NCBI GenBank assembly: GCA_016183985.1
Contig: JACPDN010000006.1
Coordinates: 620,001 to 684,000, forward strand
Direction of reading: 5' to 3'
Origin: Pseudomonadota bacterium
Lineage (GTDB): Bacteria; Pseudomonadota; Alphaproteobacteria; Dongiales; Dongiaceae
DNA length: 64,000 bases
Under the pieces are notes generated by a model that saw only the letters and a program-made list of their open reading frames with translations, had not been told where the DNA came from and made no database searches. A program made the position numbers and the translations under genes. This document shows, piece by piece, positions 53,893 through 62,261 of this stretch (the first letter of the stretch is position 1; each line of letters starts with the position of its first letter).

Positions 53893-55698
53893 TTGGCACT
53901 CATCAATCAGCTCATCTTCCTCGGTGCCCTGCTGGCCCTCATCAGCATCCTGCTCGGGCAGCTGTCCTCCCGCCTCGGTGCTCCTTTGCTGCTGGTCTTC
54001 CTGGTGCTCGGCATGCTGGCCGGCGAGGATGGCGTGCTCGGCATCGCGTTCCAGAATTATCAGACGACGTTCGCGGTCGGCTCGGTGGCACTGGCCATCA
54101 TCCTGTTCGAAGGCGGTTTGCGCACGCCACGGGAGGTTGTGCGGCTGGTCCTCTGGCCGTCGCTGACCTTGGCGACAATCGGCGTGTTGCTGACCGCCCT
54201 CTGCATGGCCGGCATGGCCGTGCTGGTCATGGGGATGCGACCGCTGGAAGGCGTCTTGATGGGGGCCATTCTCGCTTCCACCGATGCCGCCGCCGTCTTC
54301 ATGCTGCTGCACGGGCAAGGGGTTGCCGTCAACGCCCGCGTCGGCGGCACGCTGGAGCTTGAATCCGGCATGAACGACCCGATGGCGGTCTTCCTCACGC
54401 TGATGGCGGTCCATGTCCTCAAGGCAAGCACTGCGGTTTCCGGCTGGTATGTGCTGGGCAGTTTCGGGCTCGAACTCCTGGGCGGTGGGCTCATCGGCGC
54501 GGCGGGTGGCTTTGGCCTGCGCTGGCTGCTGCAGCGCCTCACCCTGTCGGCCGGCCTCTATCCGGTGATGGCGACTGCCGGCGCCCTGCTCATTTTCGGC
54601 GGAACCAATGTGCTTCATGCCAGCGGCTTCTTGGCCGTCTATGTGGCCGGTGTGATGCTGGCCCAAGCGCCTTATCGCGCACAGCAGGTCATCACGCGCT
54701 TTCTGGATGGTCTCGCCTGGCTGGCGCAGATCACCATGTTTCTGCTGCTGGGCCTGCTGGTGACACCCTCGGCTTTGCTCGCCGACCTCGCCGCCGCGCT
54801 GATCCTTGCCGTCGGCCTCATCGTCGTGGCACGGCCGGGTGCGGTGCTGCTATGCCTGCTGCCCTTCCGCTTCACCTGGCACGAGCGCGGCTTTGTCGCG
54901 TGGGTGGGCTTGCGCGGGGCGGTGCCGATCTTCCTTGCCTCGATCCCCATCCTGGCGCAGGTGCCCAACGCACAGGTCTATTTCAACGTCGCCTTCGTGG
55001 CCGTACTGACCTCGCTCCTCGTCCAAGGCTGGAGCGTGGGGCGGGCTGCGCGCTTCCTCGGGCTCGAAGTGCCGCATGCCGCTCCTCACGGGCAGGATCT
55101 CGACATCAGCCTCGGTCATGGCGCCAGCCGCGAGCTTGCGGGATTCCGCGTGCAGGAAGGTGCGCGCGTCCTCAATTACGATTATGGCGAGATCGACCTG
55201 CCGGAAAAGTGCGAAGTCATCAGCGTCATTCGCGATTCAGAGCCGATCACTCTTTTCCGCGAAACGCGACCGGCGATCGACGACTATGTCATCGCCATCG
55301 CGCCACCGCCGGAGATCGCCGGCCTCCATCAGCATTTCGCCTATCATGAGGCGGACGAGGCGGCAGCACCGGCAGGCTTCGGCGAGTTCGTCTTCGAGGC
55401 GGAAACGCCGGCAAGCGACCTTGCCCTCATCTACGGCCTGCCGATCGGGACGGCGGCGAAGGATTTGACGCTCAGCGGCTTCCTGCATGAACGCCTGGGC
55501 GAGCATGTCGTGGCCGGTGATCGTTTCAAGCTCGGAGAGATCGAATTGGTGGTGCGCGAGGCGAAGGATGGCCGCATCGTGCGTGTGGGTCTCGAGCTTG
55601 AGGACACACGGGCGCATCTCCCCGTCACGCGGACCCTGCGCAAGCTCAAGCATCCGATGAAGACATGGCGTGCCTTCCGGCGCCTCACGGGCGTTTAG
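53893..55698 (+). CDS. Potassium/proton antiporter, CPA1 NhaP2/CvrA type
   Basis: About 601 residues. Twelve or more helices cover residues 1-400 with GEDGVLGIAFQNYQ, ILFEGGLRT and ASTDAAAVFMLL (conserved acidic transport site), LESGMNDPMAVFLTL, and WVGLRGAVPIFLAS; a cytosolic tail (about 400-601) holds TrkA-C-like and CorC-like regulatory segments. Likely K+/H+ exchange in pH and osmotic control. TTG 53893 is preferred for AGGAAGG nine nt upstream; GTG 53872 is the longer alternative. Confidence 0.88.
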   Translation: MALINQLIFLGALLALISILLGQLSSRLGAPLLLVFLVLGMLAGEDGVLGIAFQNYQTTFAVGSVALAIILFEGGLRTPREVVRLVLWPSLTLATIGVLLTALCMAGMAVLVMGMRPLEGVLMGAILASTDAAAVFMLLHGQGVAVNARVGGTLELESGMNDPMAVFLTLMAVHVLKASTAVSGWYVLGSFGLELLGGGLIGAAGGFGLRWLLQRLTLSAGLYPVMATAGALLIFGGTNVLHASGFLAVYVAGVMLAQAPYRAQQVITRFLDGLAWLAQITMFLLLGLLVTPSALLADLAAALILAVGLIVVARPGAVLLCLLPFRFTWHERGFVAWVGLRGAVPIFLASIPILAQVPNAQVYFNVAFVAVLTSLLVQGWSVGRAARFLGLEVPHAAPHGQDLDISLGHGASRELAGFRVQEGARVLNYDYGEIDLPEKCEVISVIRDSEPITLFRETRPAIDDYVIAIAPPPEIAGLHQHFAYHEADEAAAPAGFGEFVFEAETPASDLALIYGLPIGTAAKDLTLSGFLHERLGEHVVAGDRFKLGEIELVVREAKDGRIVRVGLELEDTRAHLPVTRTLRKLKHPMKTWRAFRRLTGV

Positions 55699-55764
55699 TC
55701 CGCGGGTAGCTAGCCCATCGGTCCTTAGGTTGCGCCGCGAGCAAACCCGGCACGGATTCGAGGC

Positions 55765-56682
55765 TCATGATTCAGCTTCCTGCGAGAAGGTCGCGATGCC
55801 TTCGGCGCGGACCTGTTGCAGCAGCCAGTCCTTAAATACGCGAATCTTGCGCTGGTTGCGCCGGTCTTGCGGGTAGACCAGCCAGTAATCGACCGGCTCA
55901 CGGGAAACGATCGGCAACACCTGCACCAAACGGCCTGCGGCGATCTCGGTGCGGAAAAAGGCTGGTGTCAGCAAAGCGACGCCCTGGCCCGCCATCGCCG
56001 CGTTGCCGAGGATCTGCTGCGTCGGTGCCATGATATTGGGACCGGTGCTCGGCTGCGGATCGGGTATCCCGGCCGCCCTGAACCACAGCCGCCAGGAATT
56101 GTCGGTCCAGTCGAGCAGAGGCAGATGCAACAAGTCAGCGGGCGCTGCGATGGAACCGGCGCTGGCCAGAAATTCCGGGCTCGCATAAACGGTGAGTTCC
56201 AGCGGCAACAAACGATGGGCGGCAAGACCCGGCCAGGCACCCGATCCGCTGCGGATGCCGAGATCGAACTCCTCCCGCGCGAAATCCACCCATCGCGATG
56301 ACATATCGAGGCGCACGGCAATGTCGGGATGGGCCATCTGGAAGGTGCCAAGCCGCGGCACCAGCCAATTGGTGCAGAAGGTGCTGACAGCCGTCAGCGA
56401 CAGGACGTTCTCGTCACTGTTGCGTAATGCATCGAAAGCAAGCGCCAGCCGTTGAAAGGCTTCGGCAACCGCCGGCGCCAGGCGCTTGCCGGCTTCCGAC
56501 AGCACCACTTTGCGCGCCTGACGCAGGAAGAGCGGCGCCCCTACCCGATCCTCAAGCTGCTTCACCTGATAGGAGATCGCGGCCTGGGTCAGCCCCAGTT
56601 CGGTCGCCGCCTGAGTGAAGCTGCCGAGACGGGCAGCCGCCTCAAAGGCCCGAATAGCCGTCAAAGGGGGCAATTTGGACAT
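55765..56682 (-). CDS. GcvA-type LysR transcriptional regulator
   Basis: 305 residues. The helix-turn-helix LPPLTAIRAFEAAARLGSFTQAATELGLTQAAISYQVKQLEDRVG with the LFLRQARKVVLSEAGKRL wing is that of the GcvA subgroup, followed by VSTFCTNWLVPRLGTFQMAHPDI. Divergent from the DUF1127 gene across a 119-bp AT-rich gap. Target unknown. Confidence 0.9.
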   Translation of the reverse strand: MSKLPPLTAIRAFEAAARLGSFTQAATELGLTQAAISYQVKQLEDRVGAPLFLRQARKVVLSEAGKRLAPAVAEAFQRLALAFDALRNSDENVLSLTAVSTFCTNWLVPRLGTFQMAHPDIAVRLDMSSRWVDFAREEFDLGIRSGSGAWPGLAAHRLLPLELTVYASPEFLASAGSIAAPADLLHLPLLDWTDNSWRLWFRAAGIPDPQPSTGPNIMAPTQQILGNAAMAGQGVALLTPAFFRTEIAAGRLVQVLPIVSREPVDYWLVYPQDRRNQRKIRVFKDWLLQQVRAEGIATFSQEAES

Positions 56683-56801
56683 CGCCTATCCATAAGCCAT
56701 TTTTATGCATTACCATAGAGGATTAGTTGGTTTTTCCACTTTGTCGAAGCGAAATTAAAAGCACGAGAGGAAATGACCTCGTCAATTTAATGGAGAAAGC
56801 G

Positions 56802-56993
56802 ATGTTCGCTCTGACGCTGAAGTCCCGGAACCTGTCGCTCTGGAACAGTCTTGCCCGCGCATTCCGGCTTGCCCGGCACCGCCGGGCCGGGGATATCGAC
56901 CGCCTGTCGGTGCATATGCTGCGCGATCTGGGCATTTCCCAGAACGAAGCCGTCGATCTGCTGGCGGCCGAACGGACCCGGTTTCTGAGCTAG
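56802..56993 (+). CDS. DUF1127-domain small protein
   Basis: 63 residues from ATG 56802 (MFALTLKSR), preceded at 5 nt by GGAGA. The C-terminal half RHRRAGDIDRLSVHMLRDLGISQNEAV is a DUF1127 arginine-rich motif, which in several alphaproteobacteria is linked to RNA turnover and phosphate or nitrogen adaptation. An upstream in-frame ATG (56790) is possible. Stop overlaps the convergent P1 peptidase stop by 4 nt. Confidence 0.82.
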   Translation: MFALTLKSRNLSLWNSLARAFRLARHRRAGDIDRLSVHMLRDLGISQNEAVDLLAAERTRFLS

Positions 56994-58021
56994 AGGCCTT
57001 CGAGCGGCAAGGCCGGCACGGTCACCGCGCGCTGGCGGGCCACGTCGAAGCCGGTCGTGGTCGTCGCCATGAAGAGCGAGTTGAGGATCGCTTCCTCCGT
57101 CGCCTCAATGGCCGCCTCGAAAAGTGGTGAGACCCGGTCATTGGAAAGCTCAGCAACATTGGCGAGGCCCCGACGGCGCTCAGGCGAGCGTCGCACGTCG
57201 GCCGCTGTCGAAAAGGCCAGCGCGTAATCGCCGGATCCATTGCTGAGCGCCGCCCCGGTCCGCGCCAGGCCACCGAAGCAGCGCTCGGCGAGACGTCGCA
57301 GATTGCGATCGGAGAGCGGCGCGTCGGTTGCCAATACGATCATGATCGAGCCATCGGGCTCGGCGGCGTCGCCCCGCCATTTCCGCCCGTCAATGCGCAA
57401 GGTGCCGCCGTAATTCGATTGCACCAGCACGCCGAGGCGATAGTCGCCTACAAGACGCGACGATGTGCCGATGCCGCCTTTATAGCCGAACGCGACCGTG
57501 CCCGTACCGGCGCCGGCGCATCCTTCGGCAACAGGCCCATCCTTGGCCGCCTCGATCGCGGCGATGACTTGCTCGGTCGTCGGTAATCCGGCTCGAATAT
57601 CGTTGAGGCGGCCGTCATTCGTCTCGCCCACGACGGCGTTGACCGAAGCGGCACGCTCATTCCCTGGCAAGGCGAGTGTCCAGCGATTGACGCCCTCGAT
57701 CGCCCGGCCAACGCCCAGTGTGTTGGTAAGGACGATCGGCGTCTCGACCTCGCCCAGTTCCAATATCTGGGTCGCACCGGCGAGCTTGCCGTAGCCGTTC
57801 AGAATCGCGAGGCCGGCAGGCACTTTATCCTGATAGAGATTGCCGTCATGCGGCCGGATCGCCGTGGCGCCCGTACGCGTCCGATCACCTTCAACGAGTG
57901 TCACGTGCCCGACAAGAACGCCTGGCACATCGGTGATGGCGTTAAGCGGCCCGGTCGGCAATTGCCCCGGTGCGATGCCGAGGTCACGCGCACGGCGGCG
58001 AGGAGGATGTAGGTCTGTCAT
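56990..58021 (-). CDS. P1-family (DmpA-like) aminopeptidase
   Basis: 343 residues. ITDVPGVLVGHVTLVEGDRTRTGATAI near the start, TNTLGVGRA, GAGTGTVAFGYKGGIGTSSR, and the self-cleavage/nucleophile site LSNGSGDYALAFSTA (Ser of Gly-Ser-Gly). P1 enzymes self-process and remove N-terminal residues, some from beta-peptides or D-amino-acid amides. 76 bp downstream of the NCS1 permease gene with a strong hairpin between. Substrate unknown. Confidence 0.9.
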   Translation of the reverse strand: MTDLHPPRRRARDLGIAPGQLPTGPLNAITDVPGVLVGHVTLVEGDRTRTGATAIRPHDGNLYQDKVPAGLAILNGYGKLAGATQILELGEVETPIVLTNTLGVGRAIEGVNRWTLALPGNERAASVNAVVGETNDGRLNDIRAGLPTTEQVIAAIEAAKDGPVAEGCAGAGTGTVAFGYKGGIGTSSRLVGDYRLGVLVQSNYGGTLRIDGRKWRGDAAEPDGSIMIVLATDAPLSDRNLRRLAERCFGGLARTGAALSNGSGDYALAFSTAADVRRSPERRRGLANVAELSNDRVSPLFEAAIEATEEAILNSLFMATTTTGFDVARQRAVTVPALPLEGL

Positions 58022-58060
58022 GCGGCCTGCATCCTAGTCGCCATAGCATTGATGGCAAGT

Positions 58061-58088
58061 GGGCAGGAGCGGATAACCGCCCCTGCCC
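58061..58088 (-). terminator. Strong hairpin between permease and P1 peptidase genes
   Basis: GGGCAGG-x-GCGG pairs with CCGC-x-CCTGCCC (11 pairs, one mismatch, tetraloop). On the minus strand the following ACTTGCC is not U-rich, so it may reduce readthrough or protect the upstream mRNA end rather than fully terminate. Confidence 0.45.
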
Positions 58089-58097
58089 AACCGTCAT

Positions 58098-59507
58098 TCA
58101 ATAACCACCCTTGCCCGCCGGCTTCACTACCAGCCGGGTCACGATGATGTGGATGAGACCGGAGACCACCAGCGTCGGCAAAGTGGCCGTCGTGTAGTCA
58201 TAGGGCGCATGGCTCACATAGGTGAGGGGGTTGAGAAGATAGAGGTAGGTTCCGCACCCACCCGCCATCGCCAGCAATGCCGCCGGGTTGAAGCCGCTCC
58301 AAAAGCGATAGGACGTGCCCGGCCCGCCGACAAACATGGCCCGGATATCGATGCGGCGATTGCGGAGGAAGAAGTAATCCGCAATCTGGATGCCGCAGAG
58401 CGGTGCGAAGGCCATGCCGATAAAGGCCAGGAACGAGCCGAAATTGGCGAAGAACAATTCCGGGATGAAAAGCCCCACCAGCACGACCGGCGCGATGGTG
58501 ATCAGCAGGAGCTTCGGCCACGAGACGCGGTCGAGGCCCGGGAAATGCCGGAGACCGATCGCCGAGGCATAGACCCCCGCCACCGCCGTGCCGAGGTTGG
58601 CCGCGGCGACAAAGAGCAAGGCGATGATACCATAGGTCGGCCCACCGATCGTGCGCATCCATTCGGCGGGATCCGAGACCTGCAGAACGAGGATGCCGGC
58701 AATGCCGATGAGGGAGAGCACCGGCACGGGCGCGCCCATGCCGATCATCACCGGCACGGCCGCCGTCCGGCCCTTCGGCGCCATGCGGACCATCGCACCG
58801 ATATAGGGCCACCAGGAGAGCAGCGAAACGATGCCGATCTCGACGCCCGTCGTGTAGTTCCACAAAGCATCGGGGGCGGCATAAGCGGGCTTCGCCGCTT
58901 CAATATCCGCCCAGCGTTGCGTCACCAGGATGTAGAGCATCCAGAAGCCGACGAAGACATGCGCTACCAAGATCTTTGCGATGCGGTCGAGACCGCCAGA
59001 TCCCTTAAGCAGGAAGAGGAAAACAAGTGCGCAAGCGAGGAAAATCGTGCCCGGCACCAGCAAGATTGTATCGGCGTCCGGAATGACACCAAGTGCGATC
59101 AGAAGCTGGGTCGTCGATTTGGCAAAGAAGATGAGTAGCAAGGAGTTCCAGCCGACAATGGAGATCTGCTGGAGGGCCGCCGGGATGATCCAGCCGGCCG
59201 AGCCGAATTGCGGCTTGCAGGAGGCAATTGAATCAACCCCGAAGCGGATGCAGATCGGCACAGCGGCAAGGGCCACGATCAGCATTCCAATCATCGAGCC
59301 GGCAAAAAGGGCCGCGAAACCCTGGCCGAAGCCCAGGTAATAGCCGGTATATTCGCCGATGATGTAGCACCAGGTGGCGGCGGCAGCGGTTGCCAGCGAA
59401 ATGCCCAACTGCCATGGCCCCCAATTGCGCTCGTGCTTCAGAAGCGGCCAGGCGCTTTTGTCGGCCTCGATCTCGATCGTGTTATGTGCAAGCGTTGCGT
59501 CGGTCAT
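58098..59507 (-). CDS. NCS1-family nucleobase/hydantoin-type permease
   Basis: 469 residues from ATG 59507 (MTDATLAHN). About 12 helices; NWGPWQLGISLATAAAATWCYIIGEYTG, CKPQFGSAGWIIPAALQQISIVGWNS and GIQIADYFFLRNRRIDI are NCS1 (cytosine/purine/uracil/allantoin) features. It overlaps by ATGA with a 53-residue membrane protein just upstream. The flanking aldehyde dehydrogenase and peptidase suggest a nitrogenous substrate. Substrate unknown. Confidence 0.88.
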   Translation of the reverse strand: MTDATLAHNTIEIEADKSAWPLLKHERNWGPWQLGISLATAAAATWCYIIGEYTGYYLGFGQGFAALFAGSMIGMLIVALAAVPICIRFGVDSIASCKPQFGSAGWIIPAALQQISIVGWNSLLLIFFAKSTTQLLIALGVIPDADTILLVPGTIFLACALVFLFLLKGSGGLDRIAKILVAHVFVGFWMLYILVTQRWADIEAAKPAYAAPDALWNYTTGVEIGIVSLLSWWPYIGAMVRMAPKGRTAAVPVMIGMGAPVPVLSLIGIAGILVLQVSDPAEWMRTIGGPTYGIIALLFVAAANLGTAVAGVYASAIGLRHFPGLDRVSWPKLLLITIAPVVLVGLFIPELFFANFGSFLAFIGMAFAPLCGIQIADYFFLRNRRIDIRAMFVGGPGTSYRFWSGFNPAALLAMAGGCGTYLYLLNPLTYVSHAPYDYTTATLPTLVVSGLIHIIVTRLVVKPAGKGGY

Positions 59508-59665
59508 GCCACCCACCCCCAGATCAAGGCGATGATGGGCAAGAGAATGCCCAGAATGAAAAGCCACAGCCAGCTATTGGCGTCGAAATCCTCGCCCTGG
59601 CCGTCGGCGGTTTCGAGTGCGCGGATGCGCCGCTCCAATTCCGCCGGAATCTCAGCACGTGCCAT
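59504..59665 (-). CDS. 53-residue membrane microprotein coupled to the NCS1 permease
   Basis: Small gene, from ATG 59665 with GGGAGAG seven nt upstream: MARAEIPAELERRIRALETA, then GQGEDFDANSWLW and a single helix LFILGILLPIIALIWGWVA running to the C-terminus. A charged, probably helical cytosolic half and one membrane segment. Its TGA overlaps the permease ATG (ATGA), so the two are translationally coupled. By analogy with small transporter subunits it may regulate or stabilise the permease; that is inference. Easily missed by gene finders. Confidence 0.72.
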   Translation of the reverse strand: MARAEIPAELERRIRALETADGQGEDFDANSWLWLFILGILLPIIALIWGWVA

Positions 59666-59754
59666 GTTATCTCTCCCCATTTTCGCGCGCCGGTCCCTTG
59701 GGAGACCTGATTGACCGGACGGCGGCGCGCGGTCGCCGCCCGGCGCGTGAACCT

Positions 59755-61263
59755 TCAGGAGCGCTGGAACGCCTCATCCTTGGCATAGGGGAACCACCAG
59801 AAATCCTGGTTGCTCGCCTGCGGATCGATCATGACGAATTTCGTGTTCTGGAACTGGTTGAGGCCCTCCGGCCCCAACTGCCGTCCGGTACCCGAGAGCT
59901 TACGTCCGCCGAAAGGAAGCGCATCGTTGTCGAGCAAGGGGGCGTTGATCCAGAGAATGCCGGATTCGATCTCGCTCACCGCGCGGAAAGCCTCATCCAT
60001 GTTGAGCGTATAGAGATTGGCGCCGAGGCCGTAACGAGAGCGGTTGGCCAATTCGAGTGCCTCGTCGAAGCTCTTTACGCGGCAGATCGGTGCCACGGGG
60101 CCGAAAGGCTCCTCGTTGAGGATTTCCATTTCCGGCGTCACCTCGGTCAGCACGGTCGGCTCCACGAACCAGCCGCGATTGAGCCCGGCAGGCCTGCCGC
60201 CGCCGGCCATCACCTTGGCACCTTGCTGGCGCGCGTTCGCCATCAGGCCCTCGAAACGCTCGCGCTGGCGGCGCGTCGCCAGCGGCCCCATATCGACCTG
60301 GTCGAGGCCGTTGCCGATGCGCAGCTTTTTCGCCTCAGTAGCGAGCTTCTCGACGAAGGCGTCATGGATCTCGTCATGGACGTAGAAGCGCTCGGCTGAG
60401 GTGCAGACCTGGCCGCAATTGAGGTAGGCCGCGAAGGCCGCACCGCGTGCCGCCATCTCAAGCGGCGCCGAGGGCATGATGATCATCGGGTCGTTGCCCG
60501 AGGCCTCGATGAGGCAGGGCTTGAAACTGTCCGCACAGGTGCGCGCGACGTGCTGGCCAACGGCGACCGACCCGGTATAGGCCACGGCATGGGTGCCGTT
60601 GCTGGCGATGAGCCGTTGGCCGACGCGCGGGCCGCCGGTCACCACCTGCATCAACCCGGCCGGCAGGGTGCGGAACAGCTCCATGAATTTCAATGTCGTG
60701 AGGCTGGTTTGTTCATGCGGCTTGACGATGACCGCATTGCCAGCGGCCAGGGCCGCCGCCGCTTCCCAGCACAGCAATACCAGCGGATAGTTGAAGGGCA
60801 GGATGATGACGACCGTGCCCAGCGGCTCCTTGACCGCGAAGTGGAACTGGCCCGGGACGGTCGTGCCGGCGACACGGCCGGTTTCATGGCGCGCCAGTTC
60901 GGCATAATAGTCGATGGCCGTGGCACACCACGACACCTCGTCAACCGCCTCCTTGAAGGGCTTCCCTTCCTCGCGGGTCAATGCCTCGGCATAGAGTGCC
61001 TTGTCGCGGCGGATCGTGGCCGCGATGTCGTGAAGGGTGACGGCACGGGTGCGCGAATCCTGCCGCCACCAGGCCTTGCGCGCCTTGTTGGCAAGATCGA
61101 TCGCCTGATCCACTTCGGCATCGGTCGCATCGGCGACCCTGCCCAGTACTTCTTCGGTCGCCGGATCGATCACATCGAATTGGACCGTGGCACTGCTGGC
61201 AACCCAATTGCCGTCCACATACAGCTTGCCGGATAGGCGCGCGAAATCATCGAGCGACGTCAT
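59755..61263 (-). CDS. NAD(P)-dependent aldehyde dehydrogenase
   Basis: 502 residues from ATG 61263 (MTSLDDFARL). Cofactor region ILPFNYPLVLL and KPHEQTSLTTL, YTGSVAVGQH, catalytic Glu in IEASGNDPMII and catalytic Cys in LNCGQVCTSAERF. Similar to betaine/aminobutyraldehyde-type ALDHs. It heads the minus-strand set ALDH, microprotein, NCS1 permease, P1 peptidase and is divergent from a PuuR-type regulator, which points to amine or amide catabolism. Substrate unknown. The 89 bp before the microprotein contain a GC-rich imperfect inverted repeat. Confidence 0.9.
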   Translation of the reverse strand: MTSLDDFARLSGKLYVDGNWVASSATVQFDVIDPATEEVLGRVADATDAEVDQAIDLANKARKAWWRQDSRTRAVTLHDIAATIRRDKALYAEALTREEGKPFKEAVDEVSWCATAIDYYAELARHETGRVAGTTVPGQFHFAVKEPLGTVVIILPFNYPLVLLCWEAAAALAAGNAVIVKPHEQTSLTTLKFMELFRTLPAGLMQVVTGGPRVGQRLIASNGTHAVAYTGSVAVGQHVARTCADSFKPCLIEASGNDPMIIMPSAPLEMAARGAAFAAYLNCGQVCTSAERFYVHDEIHDAFVEKLATEAKKLRIGNGLDQVDMGPLATRRQRERFEGLMANARQQGAKVMAGGGRPAGLNRGWFVEPTVLTEVTPEMEILNEEPFGPVAPICRVKSFDEALELANRSRYGLGANLYTLNMDEAFRAVSEIESGILWINAPLLDNDALPFGGRKLSGTGRQLGPEGLNQFQNTKFVMIDPQASNQDFWWFPYAKDEAFQRS

Positions 61264-61414
61264 GCTTCTCCCCTTGTTGCGGCCCGGCATTCGGCGTCTG
61301 ACGACGTCCGCCAGGGTGTTTAAATTTTTTATAACTATGACATGATAAATTCATCACGCAAGTGGATTCCGGAATCTTGGGTTTTGTGGATGCCAGCGCC
61401 GCATGCTAGGTAGC

Positions 61415-62083
61415 ATGGCCGAAACCGCTGGAGATTCCGCCTTGGCTCAAAAGAGTGCCGGTACCAAACCCGCCGCGAAATCGGCGAAGCCAGCGCGCAA
61501 GCTGCTGCGCGCCTCGAAATCGGAAAGCCAGGCTTCGGCTTTGGCCGTCGGTGCGCGGCTGCGATCGGTGCGCGAGCTCGCGGGAATGTCGCAGCGGGAG
61601 CTCGCCAAGCGCGCGGGTGTTACCAACGCCACCATTTCGCTGATCGAACAGGAAAGCCACGCGCCGTCGCTGGCTTCGCTTCATCGAATTCTCAACGCCA
61701 TTCCGATCTCGATGGCGGAGTTCTTCGCCTTGCCGGCATCGAAGGAGAACGTCCTTTTTTACGACAAGGATAGCCTCGTCTCGGTGACCCGAGGCGCCGC
61801 GCAGCTCAGTGTTTTGGGCAGCGAGCGGCGTGACAAGAAGCTGCAACTGTTCTTCGAACGCTATGCGCCTGGCGCCAGCACCGGTGATGAGCTGATTATC
61901 CATGACGGTGAGACGGCGGCCGTCATCGTGCAGGGGACGGTCGAATTGGAAGTGGACGGCAAGACGCGGCGCATCGAGGCCGGTGGCGGCTTTCAGCTAC
62001 TCGGCAAGCATCCCTATCGCCTGCGCAATGTCGGTCGCACGGTGGCGATCGTCGTCTGCGCTTGCACGCCGACCATGATCTGA
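61415..62083 (+). CDS. XRE-cupin transcriptional regulator (PuuR-like)
   Basis: 222 residues. A Lys/Ala-rich disordered N-terminus of about 40 residues, helix-turn-helix LRSVRELAGMSQRELAKRAGVTNATISLIEQESHAPSLASL, and a C-terminal cupin with GDELIIHDGETAAVIVQGTVELEVDG. PuuR-type regulators respond to putrescine or related amines and commonly control adjacent ALDH/transport genes, as placed here. ATG 61403 is an alternative start. The intergenic 61264-61402 is very AT-rich (61318-61350), a plausible operator/promoter. Confidence 0.87.
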   Translation: MAETAGDSALAQKSAGTKPAAKSAKPARKLLRASKSESQASALAVGARLRSVRELAGMSQRELAKRAGVTNATISLIEQESHAPSLASLHRILNAIPISMAEFFALPASKENVLFYDKDSLVSVTRGAAQLSVLGSERRDKKLQLFFERYAPGASTGDELIIHDGETAAVIVQGTVELEVDGKTRRIEAGGGFQLLGKHPYRLRNVGRTVAIVVCACTPTMI

Positions 62084-62261
62084 CCGCGTGGACAAACGCA
62101 CGCATTGGTACTGAAAGCGACGCGTCTCAGCGTCGGTGCGACTGCGCCACGACTGCACGACCGTAAAGTAAGCACTGCCATCGACGGATAATTGACAGGG
62201 GTCGCCCGCCACGTCAGCCTGCGCGCCCTGTTCCATTTCCACCGAAGGAAAGCCGCCCCCG

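Noticed and set aside
58149-59138. 329-codon plus-strand frame opposite the NCS1 permease
   Set aside because: Very hydrophilic mirror of membrane helices, low complexity; no start signal.
61318-61350. Palindromic operator for the XRE-cupin regulator
   Set aside because: The stretch is AT-rich but I could not define a symmetric site of more than four bases per arm, so only a general control region is claimed.
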